A stretch of DNA of 64,000 bases from Aeropyrum sp. (GTDB lineage: Archaea > Thermoproteota > Thermoprotei_A > Sulfolobales > Acidilobaceae), in NCBI GenBank assembly GCA_015521685.1, contig WANT01000008.1, forward strand, positions 46,164 through 110,163, in the 5' to 3' direction. The notes under the pieces are model-generated. The model worked only from the letters and a program-made list of their open reading frames with translations. It was not told the origin of the DNA and did not search any database. Positions 55,680 through 64,000 of this stretch are shown piece after piece. Each line of letters opens with the position of its first letter. Positions within the stretch are counted from its first letter, which is position 1. The position numbers and the translations under genes are program-made.

Positions 55680-58445
55680 ATGAGAAGGGTCAAGCTAGGC
55701 AGGGTTATAATAGCCGCCATAATGATCGCAATATTCATCCTCCCATCAATACCCTTCATCACAGCTTATGCCCAGCCCGGCCAGCCAGTCGAGACCATCG
55801 TATTCAAGACGGTAACAGACGTCACAGCTGGTATAGTTGAGGTTGGTAGCGGCAGGGCTGACATATTCCTCTGGAGCCAGCCCCTAAAGAACTATCTTGA
55901 TGTGCCCAGCGACATACTAGAGAACATCGACCTCATACCCAGCAGCTCCACCTACACCGCTCTAGCAATCAACCTAGCGAGCAACATCTACGACTCTACG
56001 AAGGATGGAGAGATAGTTGTTGATGTTGCTGGGCCCGGAGCGTACACGACCATACAGGGCGCTCAGATACCTGGTCTGGTCTACCTCAACGCGCAGGAGG
56101 CCTTCGGCAGCAACTGGGTTGACATTAATGAGGTCGATGTCAACGACAGAAACATAGTCTTCAACCCCTTCGGAGTTAAGAAGATCAGGCAGGCCCTCCA
56201 GCTCATAGTCGACAGGAGCTTCCTCGTGAACGGCATATACCAGGGTAGCGCCAACCCGATGCTAACAGCAATAAGGAGCAGCCACGCCGCCTACGAGTGG
56301 GTCGCCGACATACCTGAGGAGCTGGGCGTCACTAGCGTTGCTGACGTGGCTACTGGCCAGCAGCTCATGGAGGAGGCAGTCAACGAGCTCAACGCAATCT
56401 ACTCAGAGTACGGCTACCAGCTAGTGTTCAAGGATGACCCCCTAGCCCCCGGAGGCAAGTGGCTATACTTCGTCTACCCTGACGGCACTGAGGTGCAGGT
56501 TGAGGTTAACTTCCTCATTAGAGTAGAGGACGAGAGGCTAGACAGCGGCAGGCAGATAGCCAACTGGATAGAGAGCTACCTCTGGATCAAGGTCAACAGG
56601 ATTGAGAGGACGAGAACCATAGTCACACCGCTAGTCTACGGTATCAACCCGATACAGACCAGCGACACGATTGGAGGTAGGATATGGCACCTCTACACAG
56701 AGGGATGGGTCAGCGTAACCGACTCCCCAATCTACTGGGCTAGGTACAACGTATCCTTCTTCTACGCCCCACTGAGGGGCTACGGACCCAACCACAGAGT
56801 AACAGACTGGTGGTTCTGGTTCAACAAGGACATGTACGAGCTCGGATACCAGCTATGGTTCGGCAACTACACGCCTGACCAGGTCGACCAGCTAAGGGAG
56901 GACATTAGAGAGCTAACAAGGATGGGTCTAGAGGAGGTGCCCAGAGTATTCCTGACAGAGAACCTAGAGTTCTTCGCAGTCAACAAGAACAAGGTAACAG
57001 GCCTAGTATTCGGAACCACAACAGGCCTATGGAGCATGTGGGGCGTTAGGACTGCTAGGACCACTGATGGAACGCTAACGATCCTAGAGTACAGCGCTGC
57101 TGGAGCACTATTCCTGAGCCCATGGAACCCGGTGCTAGGATTCACCGACATCTACAGCGAGGTGATAAGATACCAGGTGGCAGACTTCGGAATGTACGCC
57201 CACCCAGTGACGGGCCTACCCGTACCCATTAGGGAGACCTGGGATGTAGAGGTCAACCCCGAGGCCATAGACGTGCCAGACAGCGCCATAGTCTACGACC
57301 CAGTAGACAACATGTGGATTACTGTGGGCGAGGCTAAGGCCCAGGGCAAGGACTACATCCCAGGCGTCAAGTACGTTGTGGCCGACGGGGCTAAGGCCTC
57401 CGCCAAGGTGACATTCAACTTCGTGCTAGGCAAGTGGCACGACGGCACTGACATGACGCTGGCCGATATACTAGGAGTGCTGGCATTCTACTACGAGTGG
57501 GCCTTCGACGACAGTCAGGTGACTGGCGAAGCCGATCCGTTCTACGACTCTGAGATTGACAGCGCAGTCACCGGCACCCTAGACCTAATACTAGGTATAG
57601 AGGTAGTGGACGAGGACACTATAGTAGTCTACACGAGCTATCAGGACGTCGACCCAGCCCTCATAGCCAGCTCGATCGACATGTGGGTATGGACGCCAAT
57701 ACACATGCTAGTAGCCCTAGAGAAGGCAGTAGTAGAGGACCCAGGAGGTACCAACTATGGATGGACCGATAGGGAGGCGACAGGAGAGATAGCTGTAGAC
57801 CTACTGAAGCACCCTGACCTGATAGCCCAGATGGCCACCGAGCTAGTCGGCAGCGAGGCTGCCTTCAAGTACGTGGCCGGCCTGAACGAGGCCGCCGGCA
57901 TGGAGATAATTACTGCCGCAGAGATGGACGCCAGGCTCCAGGCATACGCTGACTTCATCAACGAGAAGGGCCATGCTGTGGTCTTCAACGGCCCGTACGT
58001 GGTGGAGAGCTATGACCCCAACGCCAACGTTATGGAGCTCTCCTTCTTCGAGGACTACCCGCTAGGCAAGGGCTTCGTGCCGCCGGAGCTAATCGAGATA
58101 ACTAAGAACAACGTATACGGCACAGTAGAAACAACACCAGTCGAAACAACACCAACGGAGACTGAGACAACCCCAACTGAGACCACCCCGGAGGAGACCA
58201 CTCCGACAGAGACTGAGACCACCCCAATGGAGACTGAAGTGCAGACTGTAGTCATAACCCAGACAGTTAAGGAGACTGAGACTGTGGAGAGGACTGTTAC
58301 CGAGACCGTCACAGAGACTGAGGTAGAGACTGACACCGTTACCGTAACAGTCAGTGAGGGCATTAGCACTACTGTGCTCGCTGTTATAGTGATTCTGATT
58401 ATACTAGCAGCGGCCGCCTACTTCTACATGAGGAGGCAAGGCTAG
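55680..58445 (+). CDS. ABC transporter solute-binding protein (oligopeptide type), C-terminally anchored
   Basis: A 921-residue family 5 binding protein. A signal peptide (1-31, MRRVKLGRVIIAAIMIAIF, ending in AYAQ) starts it. The two-lobe domain includes FGVKKIRQALQLIVDRS and DGTDMTLADILGVLAFYYEWA. A stalk of about 80 residues of TTPTE/TET repeats (near 810-890) leads to a C-terminal membrane helix (STTVLAVIVILIILAAAAYFY) and RRQG. The frame starts at GTG 55668, but ATG 55680 gives the right signal. Substrate probably peptides or oligosaccharides. Confidence 0.92.
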   Translation: MRRVKLGRVIIAAIMIAIFILPSIPFITAYAQPGQPVETIVFKTVTDVTAGIVEVGSGRADIFLWSQPLKNYLDVPSDILENIDLIPSSSTYTALAINLASNIYDSTKDGEIVVDVAGPGAYTTIQGAQIPGLVYLNAQEAFGSNWVDINEVDVNDRNIVFNPFGVKKIRQALQLIVDRSFLVNGIYQGSANPMLTAIRSSHAAYEWVADIPEELGVTSVADVATGQQLMEEAVNELNAIYSEYGYQLVFKDDPLAPGGKWLYFVYPDGTEVQVEVNFLIRVEDERLDSGRQIANWIESYLWIKVNRIERTRTIVTPLVYGINPIQTSDTIGGRIWHLYTEGWVSVTDSPIYWARYNVSFFYAPLRGYGPNHRVTDWWFWFNKDMYELGYQLWFGNYTPDQVDQLREDIRELTRMGLEEVPRVFLTENLEFFAVNKNKVTGLVFGTTTGLWSMWGVRTARTTDGTLTILEYSAAGALFLSPWNPVLGFTDIYSEVIRYQVADFGMYAHPVTGLPVPIRETWDVEVNPEAIDVPDSAIVYDPVDNMWITVGEAKAQGKDYIPGVKYVVADGAKASAKVTFNFVLGKWHDGTDMTLADILGVLAFYYEWAFDDSQVTGEADPFYDSEIDSAVTGTLDLILGIEVVDEDTIVVYTSYQDVDPALIASSIDMWVWTPIHMLVALEKAVVEDPGGTNYGWTDREATGEIAVDLLKHPDLIAQMATELVGSEAAFKYVAGLNEAAGMEIITAAEMDARLQAYADFINEKGHAVVFNGPYVVESYDPNANVMELSFFEDYPLGKGFVPPELIEITKNNVYGTVETTPVETTPTETETTPTETTPEETTPTETETTPMETEVQTVVITQTVKETETVERTVTETVTETEVETDTVTVTVSEGISTTVLAVIVILIILAAAAYFYMRRQG
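58125..58340 (+). repeat. Thr/Glu/Pro-coding repeat (stalk of binding protein)
   Basis: Imperfect tandem units of ACAACACCA/GAGACTGAG types encode TTPxE and TETET runs. Such stalks hold binding proteins away from the membrane through the S-layer. The DNA pattern could allow length change by slippage. Confidence 0.6.
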
Positions 58446-58706
58446 CCCACAGCCTAACTATACAGCAAGATAAAGATATCCAAACTATTTTAACCTATAC
58501 AATAAACTTGTTTTTCCCCATTATTACATGGTTTTTGCTTCTTCCCGTTGTATCCACGGTTTAGGCTAATCTTTGCATTTATGGCAAGATGTTTTCTCGC
58601 CTTTGTGACTTGTGTATATTTAGAATACAAATATATGGTATAGTAAGGGTCTAATAGATTAGGGTATAGATGAGAATAGTTGATTTGGGGGTAGGGGTGT
58701 AAGCTG
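58446..58706. other. A/T-rich gap between binding protein and permease genes
   Basis: 261 nt, much richer in A/T than its surroundings. A T tract (TTGTTTTTCCCC near 58510) could end binding-protein transcription, and TATTTAGAATACAAATATATGG at 58618-58639 is a likely promoter for the permease genes. The 81-codon minus frame here looks like chance. Confidence 0.5.
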
Positions 58707-59798
58707 GTGTCATTCCTAAGGTTTGTCGCTGCCAAGGTGTTTAACGCTGTATTGACATTGATTGTCGCCCTCCTGCTGATATCTGGGATATTCGCGGTTT
58801 ATACTGTAACTGACCTTAGGGGCCGTATAGCCGAGGAATATGTCCTCATGCTTAGGCAGCTAGAGCAGCAATATAGGGCTAACCCAGAGCTCCTCGAGGA
58901 GAAGTCTAGGCAGCTCTATGAGAACTTGATGGAGAGGTATGGCCTCACTGGCAACTTCATACAGGATGTTACCACCTGGACCTTCAAGCTGATTAAGAGT
59001 AACGTGCTGTTCGAGTTCGGGGCAACCCAATACTCGTATATTGGGGGCACTAACGATGTGGGGGAGATACTTCTGGTTGCTATGAAGAACACTGCCATAC
59101 TATTCCTCACAGCGACCCTGATAACCTTCGCTATAGGCATAATCCTAGGTTTCCAGATGGCCAGGAAGCCCGGTGGTATTCTAGACAGGGTTCTATCGAT
59201 ATTCGGGATGATAAGCTGGAGCTTCCCAACCTGGTGGGTCGCAATTATTATGATACTCGTGTTCTCATTCTACATGAACCTGCTACCCGCCCAGGCACAG
59301 TACGTCTACTACGATCTGAGCAAAATACCCTCTGACATGCCATTCACCGACAGGATAGTGGAGACAGTGAAGATCTGGCTCCGCTACATGACTCTACCAA
59401 TAGCAACGATAGTACTAGTCAGCTTTGGAGGAGCGTCCTACCTGATAAGGAATATAGTACTGGGTATTCTCCAAGAGGACTTCGTCATGGCAGCTAGGGC
59501 TAGAGGCCTCCCTGAAAGGAGGGTGATATACGGTCACGTTCTGAGGACCAGCAGCCCGCCCATAGTAACCTACCTAGCCCTAAGCATAGTGGGGGCTTTC
59601 GGAGGCGCCATCATAACGGAGGCGGTATTCGGCTGGCCCGGGATGGGCCTAGTTTACTGGATCGCTATACAGCAGAGCGACGCTAAGGTGCTTGTGGCCA
59701 GCACATGGGTCTTAACGGTGTTCTTCATCCTCACTATACTAGCCCTCGACTTCATATACAGCCTGCTGGACCCGAGAGTGAGGACAGGAGGAAGGTAG
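58707..59798 (+). CDS. ABC transporter permease, DppB type
   Basis: A 363-residue permease. The first helix is LIVALLLISGIFAVYTV; a 90-residue external part with charged helices follows; then five helices with the EAA loop AARARGLPERRVIYGHVLRTSSPP. It forms the pore with the DppC-type permease. GTG 58707 start, with GTAGGGGTG before it. Confidence 0.92.
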   Translation: MSFLRFVAAKVFNAVLTLIVALLLISGIFAVYTVTDLRGRIAEEYVLMLRQLEQQYRANPELLEEKSRQLYENLMERYGLTGNFIQDVTTWTFKLIKSNVLFEFGATQYSYIGGTNDVGEILLVAMKNTAILFLTATLITFAIGIILGFQMARKPGGILDRVLSIFGMISWSFPTWWVAIIMILVFSFYMNLLPAQAQYVYYDLSKIPSDMPFTDRIVETVKIWLRYMTLPIATIVLVSFGGASYLIRNIVLGILQEDFVMAARARGLPERRVIYGHVLRTSSPPIVTYLALSIVGAFGGAIITEAVFGWPGMGLVYWIAIQQSDAKVLVASTWVLTVFFILTILALDFIYSLLDPRVRTGGR

Positions 59799-59845
59799 GG
59801 GGCTAAGGAATAGAATTGAATATTAGGTTGTAGAGGGGTTAGGGT

Positions 59846-61408
59846 ATGAGCGTAACCACCCAAAGCCTCAGGGGGTTTCTGAGGGAGTACCTCAGGTACC
59901 CCATTGGGATTGTAGGCCTAATACTCCTGGTAATCCTACTCATCATGTCAGCATCGTTCGAGCTATACGGGGATGAGGAGGCTATTAGGAACTGGTTCGT
60001 CAACACACAGTACTTCGAGGACTACCCTAAGGCTGTGCCTCCATGCTGGTTCGAGAACCTCCGCGGTGCAAGCCCCACAGCAACGCTAATACTCAAAGCC
60101 GACGATCCCGAGACATCTCCCCTGCTCATCCAGAGCTTTAGAGTAGAGACATCTAGCGAAGATGGACTCTACAGGACGACGCTCATAATGGAGTTCGAGA
60201 TAACTGGTAGCGACCCGCCTAGGGATGTCTATGGTGTGGCCTTCATGTCCTACAGGGTTAACGAGGGGTTCATGTACGTAGAGAAGCTCTCCCTCGAGAG
60301 GCCGGATGGCAGCGAGTTTGTTATAGTCAAGAAGCCTGAGGCTCCAGCCCTACCCATAGTCGGCGGCCTCCCCCAGCAGTTCCAGGAGCCCGGGGTTAGG
60401 ATAGACTCTGTCTTCCCAGGCATGCCCCTAAAGATCCTAAAGGGGTCGAACGTCTCTTTCAGCCTGTCGAGCATATCTTCCAACCAGATAATAATCCAGA
60501 GGTTCGTCATGCCTAGCCTCCAGGAGCAGGGTGTAGACGTAAACCAGATAGGCTTCGCTAGGCTGGCGACAAACCTTTACAAAGCCCTGTTCTCCACAGA
60601 CCCGATAAACGCTCTAGTCACTAACGAGTACGATGTTGTGCCCGGCAAGTACAGGATGGTCATAAGTTTCGTCGCCAAGGACGTTGACATGGAGGTGGAG
60701 CCTGTCAAGCTCGTGGTTAAGGGCTCGTGCTTCGGCTACCTCGGGACAGACGACCAGGGAAGGGACCTCTTCCAGGCACTAATATATGGTACTAGATGGG
60801 CTCTGATAGTCGGCCTCCTAACAAGCGCTATAACCGTGGTGTTCGGAAGCCTCTACGGCATAGTCTCGGGATATCTAGGGGGTCTAGCCGACGAGGTTCT
60901 CCTGAGGTTCGCCCAGATAGTCTACAGCCTCCCTGCACTCCCCCTGCTGATACTGTTCGCGGCCATAATAGGAGGTAACATATGGGTCATAATATTCCTG
61001 ATAGTGATATTCAGCTGGCCCGGGATAGCGTTCGTGACGCGCAGCATGGCATTCCAGATTAAGAGCGAGCCCTACGTGGAGGCTGCTATAGCTAGCGGGG
61101 CTGGGACTGCGAGGATAGTCCTACTCTACATAGCCCCGCAGGTCCTCCCCTACATGTTCGCGAGCATGGCCCTCAGCGTGCCAGGAGCGGTTATAGCTGA
61201 GGCTTCCCTAAGCTTCCTCAACCTTGGGGACCCGGATCTGGTGACGTGGGGTAAGATACTCTTCGAGGCCCAGAACGCAAACGCAGCCCTCAACGGCTAC
61301 TGGTGGTGGGTTATACCCCCTGGCCTCGCAATAGCTGTTGTGGGGATGACCTTCGTGTTCATAGGCAACGCCTTGGACGCCATACTCAACCCGAGGCTGA
61401 GGAGGTAG
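59846..61408 (+). CDS. ABC transporter permease, DppC type, with a large external insertion
   Basis: A 520-residue permease, far longer than the usual 280-300. TM1 (PIGIVGLILLVILLIMSASF) is followed by about 250 extra residues (about 40-290) with no helices, rich in strands and Pro, before the conserved TDDQGRDLFQALIYGTRWAL and five helices. The EAA loop EAAIASGAGTARIVLLYIAPQVLP is intact. The inserted domain lies outside the membrane and may dock the binding protein or recognise substrate. Confidence 0.92.
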   Translation: MSVTTQSLRGFLREYLRYPIGIVGLILLVILLIMSASFELYGDEEAIRNWFVNTQYFEDYPKAVPPCWFENLRGASPTATLILKADDPETSPLLIQSFRVETSSEDGLYRTTLIMEFEITGSDPPRDVYGVAFMSYRVNEGFMYVEKLSLERPDGSEFVIVKKPEAPALPIVGGLPQQFQEPGVRIDSVFPGMPLKILKGSNVSFSLSSISSNQIIIQRFVMPSLQEQGVDVNQIGFARLATNLYKALFSTDPINALVTNEYDVVPGKYRMVISFVAKDVDMEVEPVKLVVKGSCFGYLGTDDQGRDLFQALIYGTRWALIVGLLTSAITVVFGSLYGIVSGYLGGLADEVLLRFAQIVYSLPALPLLILFAAIIGGNIWVIIFLIVIFSWPGIAFVTRSMAFQIKSEPYVEAAIASGAGTARIVLLYIAPQVLPYMFASMALSVPGAVIAEASLSFLNLGDPDLVTWGKILFEAQNANAALNGYWWWVIPPGLAIAVVGMTFVFIGNALDAILNPRLRR

Positions 61409-61415
61409 CGCTGTA

Positions 61416-62390
61416 ATGCTCTCAGGTAAGCTTCTAGAGGTGGAGGACCTCAAGACGTACTTCTACACCCTAAGAGGTATAGTTAGGGCCGTCGACGGCG
61501 TGTCCTTCAGCCTGAGGAAAGGGGAGATTCTGGGGATAGCAGGGGAGAGCGGTAGCGGGAAGAGCACCCTAGCGTGGAGCATCCTAGGCCTAGTGCCCCC
61601 GCCCGGGAGGATCGTCGGAGGCTCTATTATGATAGATGGTATGGATCTCACTAAGATGGGGGAGGCGGAGCTCAGGAAGAGGGTGAGGTGGAAGAAGGTC
61701 AGCATGGTGTTCCAGGGGGCTATGAACGTCCTCACACCAGTCTACACAGTTGGGAGGCAGATCGAGGAGGTCCTCACAATCCACGGCAGGATGTCTAGGA
61801 GCGACGCCCGGGCTAGGATATACGAGCTCTTGGAGAGCGTCGGGCTCCACAGGAGCATAGCAGACAGGTACCCCCACGAGCTGAGCGGGGGTCAGAAGCA
61901 AAGGGTTGTGATAGCCATGGCCCTATCCCTAGAGCCAGACATAGTCATAGCTGACGAGCCCACAACAGCCCTAGACGTTGTAGTGCAGGCACAGATACTC
62001 AACCTACTGAAGAAGCTAGCCTGGGAGAAGAACCTGTCCATCATACTAATCACCCACGACCTATCCGTCATAGCGGAGCTGGCTGAGACGGTCATGATAA
62101 TGTATGGAGGGAAGATTGCAGAGTACGGGCCGAGCGATAGGGTCTTCAGCCAGCCGAAACACCCCTACACCCAAGCACTGCTGAGAGCTATACCGCGGCT
62201 GAGGGGCCCTATAGACAGGCTGGCATACATACCAGGAACACCACCAGACCTAAGAAACCCTCCCACAGGATGCCGTTTTCACCCACGCTGCCCCAAAGCC
62301 TTCGACAGGTGCGCCCGAGAGGAGCCTCCCCTCTTCAGGGTAGGGGAGAACCACTTGTCAGCATGCTGGCTTAACGAGGGTGAAGGGTGA
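61416..62390 (+). CDS. ABC transporter ATP-binding protein, DppD type
   Basis: A 324-residue ATPase. Walker A GESGSGKSTLAW, signature HELSGGQKQRVVIAMAL, Walker B IVIADEPTTALDVV and switch His in ITHDLSV. The C-terminal extension with four Cys (GCRFHPRCPKAFDRC and later SACW) matches the iron-sulfur binding tail of peptide importers. It overlaps the DppF gene by 4 nt. Confidence 0.94.
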   Translation: MLSGKLLEVEDLKTYFYTLRGIVRAVDGVSFSLRKGEILGIAGESGSGKSTLAWSILGLVPPPGRIVGGSIMIDGMDLTKMGEAELRKRVRWKKVSMVFQGAMNVLTPVYTVGRQIEEVLTIHGRMSRSDARARIYELLESVGLHRSIADRYPHELSGGQKQRVVIAMALSLEPDIVIADEPTTALDVVVQAQILNLLKKLAWEKNLSIILITHDLSVIAELAETVMIMYGGKIAEYGPSDRVFSQPKHPYTQALLRAIPRLRGPIDRLAYIPGTPPDLRNPPTGCRFHPRCPKAFDRCAREEPPLFRVGENHLSACWLNEGEG

Positions 62391-63523
62391 TGGCCTCAGT
62401 AGCCTCTAGAGCGGCCCTCGGGGCTGAGGTCCTCGGGGGAGACGTCCTCAGGGTTGAGGACCTCAGGGTCTGGTTCCCCCTCAGGAGGACTATAACGGAG
62501 CTAGTCACCCTAAGGCCTCAGCGCTACGTCAAGGCAGTCGACGGAATCACCTTCAACGTCAAGAGGGGGGAGGTATTCTGCCTTGTAGGGGAGAGTGGTT
62601 GTGGGAAGACTACGACTGGGAAGGCCATACTCAGGCTCGTAGAGCCTACTGGAGGAACGGCCCTGTTCAAGCCGAAGAGCGAGCTGGTTGAGGAGCTCGA
62701 GAGGAAGGGCATAAGTCTCGAGGGCGACGGCTTTGTCGACCTCTTCAGAATCCCTAGGAGGAAGTTCAAACCCCTCAGGAGGGAGCTCCAGATAGTATAC
62801 CAGGACCCCTACGGAAGCCTCAATCCGAGGTTCACCATAAGGCGTATACTCGAGGACCCCCTCATAATCCACGGGATAGGCAGCAGGCAGGAGAGGGAGG
62901 AGATGGTTGCGAAAATGCTGGAGTCAGTCAAGCTAACGCCTGCAAGCGACTTCATGGACCGCTACCCCCACCAGCTGAGCGGGGGCCAGAGGCAGAGGGT
63001 TGCTATTGCGAGGGCGTTCATATTGAACCCAAGCCTGGTTGTGGCCGACGAGCCGGTCTCGATGCTCGACGTATCCATAAGGGCTGAGATCCTCGAGCTG
63101 CTGTTGAGCTTCAAGGAGAGGACTGGAACGAGCCTCATATTCATAACCCACGACCTAGCGGTGGCTAGGTACATCTGCGACAGGATAGCAGTCATGTACC
63201 TAGGGAAAATTGTCGAATTGGGGGATGCGAGGGCGATAATAGAGAGGCCAATACACCCCTACACCAAGGCGCTAGTGGCAGCAATACCAGAGCCAGATCC
63301 AACCAACAGGACAAGGCTAAGGGAGGTTCCTATTAAGGGAGAGGTGCCGAGTGCTGCAGCCATACCCTCGGGCTGCAGATTCCACCCTAGATGCGTTGAG
63401 TTCGACCAAGACCACAACAGGCTCAAGGACATGTGCCCCGTTAAAGAGCCCCCACTAGAGCAGCCGATGGAAGGAGAGCCGGACAGGAGAGTAGCCTGCT
63501 GGAGATACATCCCTTGGAGCTAA
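62387..63523 (+). CDS. ABC transporter ATP-binding protein, DppF type
   Basis: A 378-residue ATPase. An extra 60-residue N-terminus precedes Walker A GESGCGKTTTGKAILRL; signature HQLSGGQRQRVAIARAF, Walker B LVVADEPVSMLDVSI and ITHDLAVARYI follow. A four-Cys tail (GCRFHPRCVEF and later CPVKEPP, RVACW) resembles the DppD one. GTG 62387 or ATG 62390. An insert of about 35 residues between Walker A and Q-loop (KPKSELVEELERKGISLEG) is longer than usual. Confidence 0.94.
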   Translation: MMASVASRAALGAEVLGGDVLRVEDLRVWFPLRRTITELVTLRPQRYVKAVDGITFNVKRGEVFCLVGESGCGKTTTGKAILRLVEPTGGTALFKPKSELVEELERKGISLEGDGFVDLFRIPRRKFKPLRRELQIVYQDPYGSLNPRFTIRRILEDPLIIHGIGSRQEREEMVAKMLESVKLTPASDFMDRYPHQLSGGQRQRVAIARAFILNPSLVVADEPVSMLDVSIRAEILELLLSFKERTGTSLIFITHDLAVARYICDRIAVMYLGKIVELGDARAIIERPIHPYTKALVAAIPEPDPTNRTRLREVPIKGEVPSAAAIPSGCRFHPRCVEFDQDHNRLKDMCPVKEPPLEQPMEGEPDRRVACWRYIPWS

Positions 63524-63578
63524 GACCACCCAAACCACTCTCCTAGCCTGTATTCACGTTAAGAGGTGGAATCAAGCC

Positions 63579-63866
63579 TTGCCCGAGGGAGGGCAAGACC
63601 TCGCGGCCCTCATGAAGAGCCTCCAGAAGGCAGTCGACACCTTCAACAATTGGATGATGGGAGACCTTGAGATGGTTGTAGAATCGATCAAGGGCAACAC
63701 GGTAAAACTCCTCATAAGGCAGAACTGCGCCTGCAGTCTAGACTTCAGCCTGAAAGAGGAGATAGAGAACGCATTCAAAGCCGCAGGCCTGAAGGCAAAA
63801 GCGGAAATACAAGGATGGGACGTGGAGAGGAGCGGCTACATGGCAACAGTAGAAATCCAAGACTAA
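63579..63866 (+). CDS. Uncharacterised small protein
   Basis: A 95-residue protein. Two strands (MVVESIKGNTVKLLIRQNC, then a CAC Cys pair) and a helix, KEEIENAFKAAGLKAKAEI, then a last strand suggest a small alpha/beta fold, a little like NifU/MIP18 proteins, but no family is certain. TTG start with AAGAGGTGGA 9 nt upstream; ATG 63612 is an alternative. It is followed by tRNA-Thr. Confidence 0.55.
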   Translation: MPEGGQDLAALMKSLQKAVDTFNNWMMGDLEMVVESIKGNTVKLLIRQNCACSLDFSLKEEIENAFKAAGLKAKAEIQGWDVERSGYMATVEIQD

Positions 63867-63905
63867 CACTAAAAACCCCAGAAGCACAAACACAACCAAA
63901 GGAGC

Positions 63906-63978
63906 GCCGCCGTAGCTCAGCTGGCAGAGCGCCGCCCTGGTAAGGCGGAGGCCCCGGGTTCGAATCCCGGCGGCGGCT
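63906..63978 (+). tRNA. tRNA-Thr (GGT)
   Basis: Acceptor GCCGCCG with CGGCGGC; D arm GCTCAGCTGGCAGAGC; anticodon arm CCGCC-CTGGTAA-GGCGG with anticodon GGT; T arm CCGGG-TTCGAAT-CCCGG; discriminator T. No intron, and no CCA is encoded. All stems pair fully. Confidence 0.95.
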
Positions 63979-64000
63979 CTATGGCATTATTATCAAGCCC

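Noticed and set aside
58490-58735. 81-codon minus-strand frame in the A/T-rich gap
   Set aside because: Codon use follows the A/T bias of the gap (many Asn, Lys, Tyr) and it overlaps the permease start. No ribosome-binding site.

Overview
The window looks like chromosomal DNA of a hyperthermophilic, aerobic crenarchaeon, most like Aeropyrum (Desulfurococcales). The basis is archaeal-type information genes (aIF1, Rpo12, RNA-splicing endonuclease, Rio2, archaeal GlyRS and AdoMet synthetase), frequent GTG and TTG starts, GC-rich coding sequence rich in AGG/AGA arginine codons, TATA-box promoters, two tRNA genes with bulge-helix-bulge introns, an aerobic haem-copper oxidase and an Aeropyrum-type O-phosphoserine sulfhydrylase. 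Species assignment is inference. No IS element, CRISPR array, prophage or integrase was seen; this is dense core genome.

Layout. 1-2060: end of methylmalonyl-CoA mutase, its cobalamin subunit and the MeaB-type GTPase, followed by a convergent acyl-CoA dehydrogenase. 3406-8335: a complete 2-oxoacid dehydrogenase complex (E1 alpha, E1 beta, E2, E3). 8415-13604: CutA, HD phosphohydrolase, aspartate carbamoyltransferase (pyrB, pyrI), Pth2, CoA-binding protein, aldo/keto reductase and class II aldolase. 13610-15984: two radical SAM/SPASM proteins resembling the alternative haem pathway. 16146-19148: a Clp1-type kinase, a macro-domain protein and UbiX, converging on the splicing endonuclease EndA. 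19156-23020: two uncharacterised proteins, GlyRS and an arginase-family enzyme. 23039-27371: a sugar-type ABC importer on the minus strand.

27667-35639: Rpo12 and aIF1 (divergent), a DUF1122-like protein, a small membrane protein, oxidase subunit I without its partners, a geranylgeranyl-reductase-family flavoprotein and aconitase. 36089-36712: initiator tRNA-Met interrupted by a 253-nt intron, plus a 57-codon ORF on the same strand. 36713-49325: phosphoglycerate mutase, a CDF-like membrane protein, a MIP18-like protein, RqcH/NEMF, a pair of overlapping membrane-protein genes, HAD phosphatase, CTP synthase, a winged-helix regulator with a nearby palindrome, Rio2 and DUF460. 49344-55543: AdoMet synthetase, tRNA-Arg(TCT) with an intron, a ThiF/MoeB-like E1, CysRS, acylphosphatase, O-phosphoserine sulfhydrylase and a CBS-pair protein, which together suggest a sulfur/cysteine neighbourhood. 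55680-63523: a complete oligopeptide-type ABC importer. The window ends with a small unknown protein and tRNA-Thr(GGT).

The observations most worth a second look are the 253-nt structured intron of the initiator tRNA, the Clp1-macro-UbiX-EndA neighbourhood, the cysteine/sulfur cluster, the lone oxidase subunit I, and the large extracytoplasmic insertion in the DppC-like permease.
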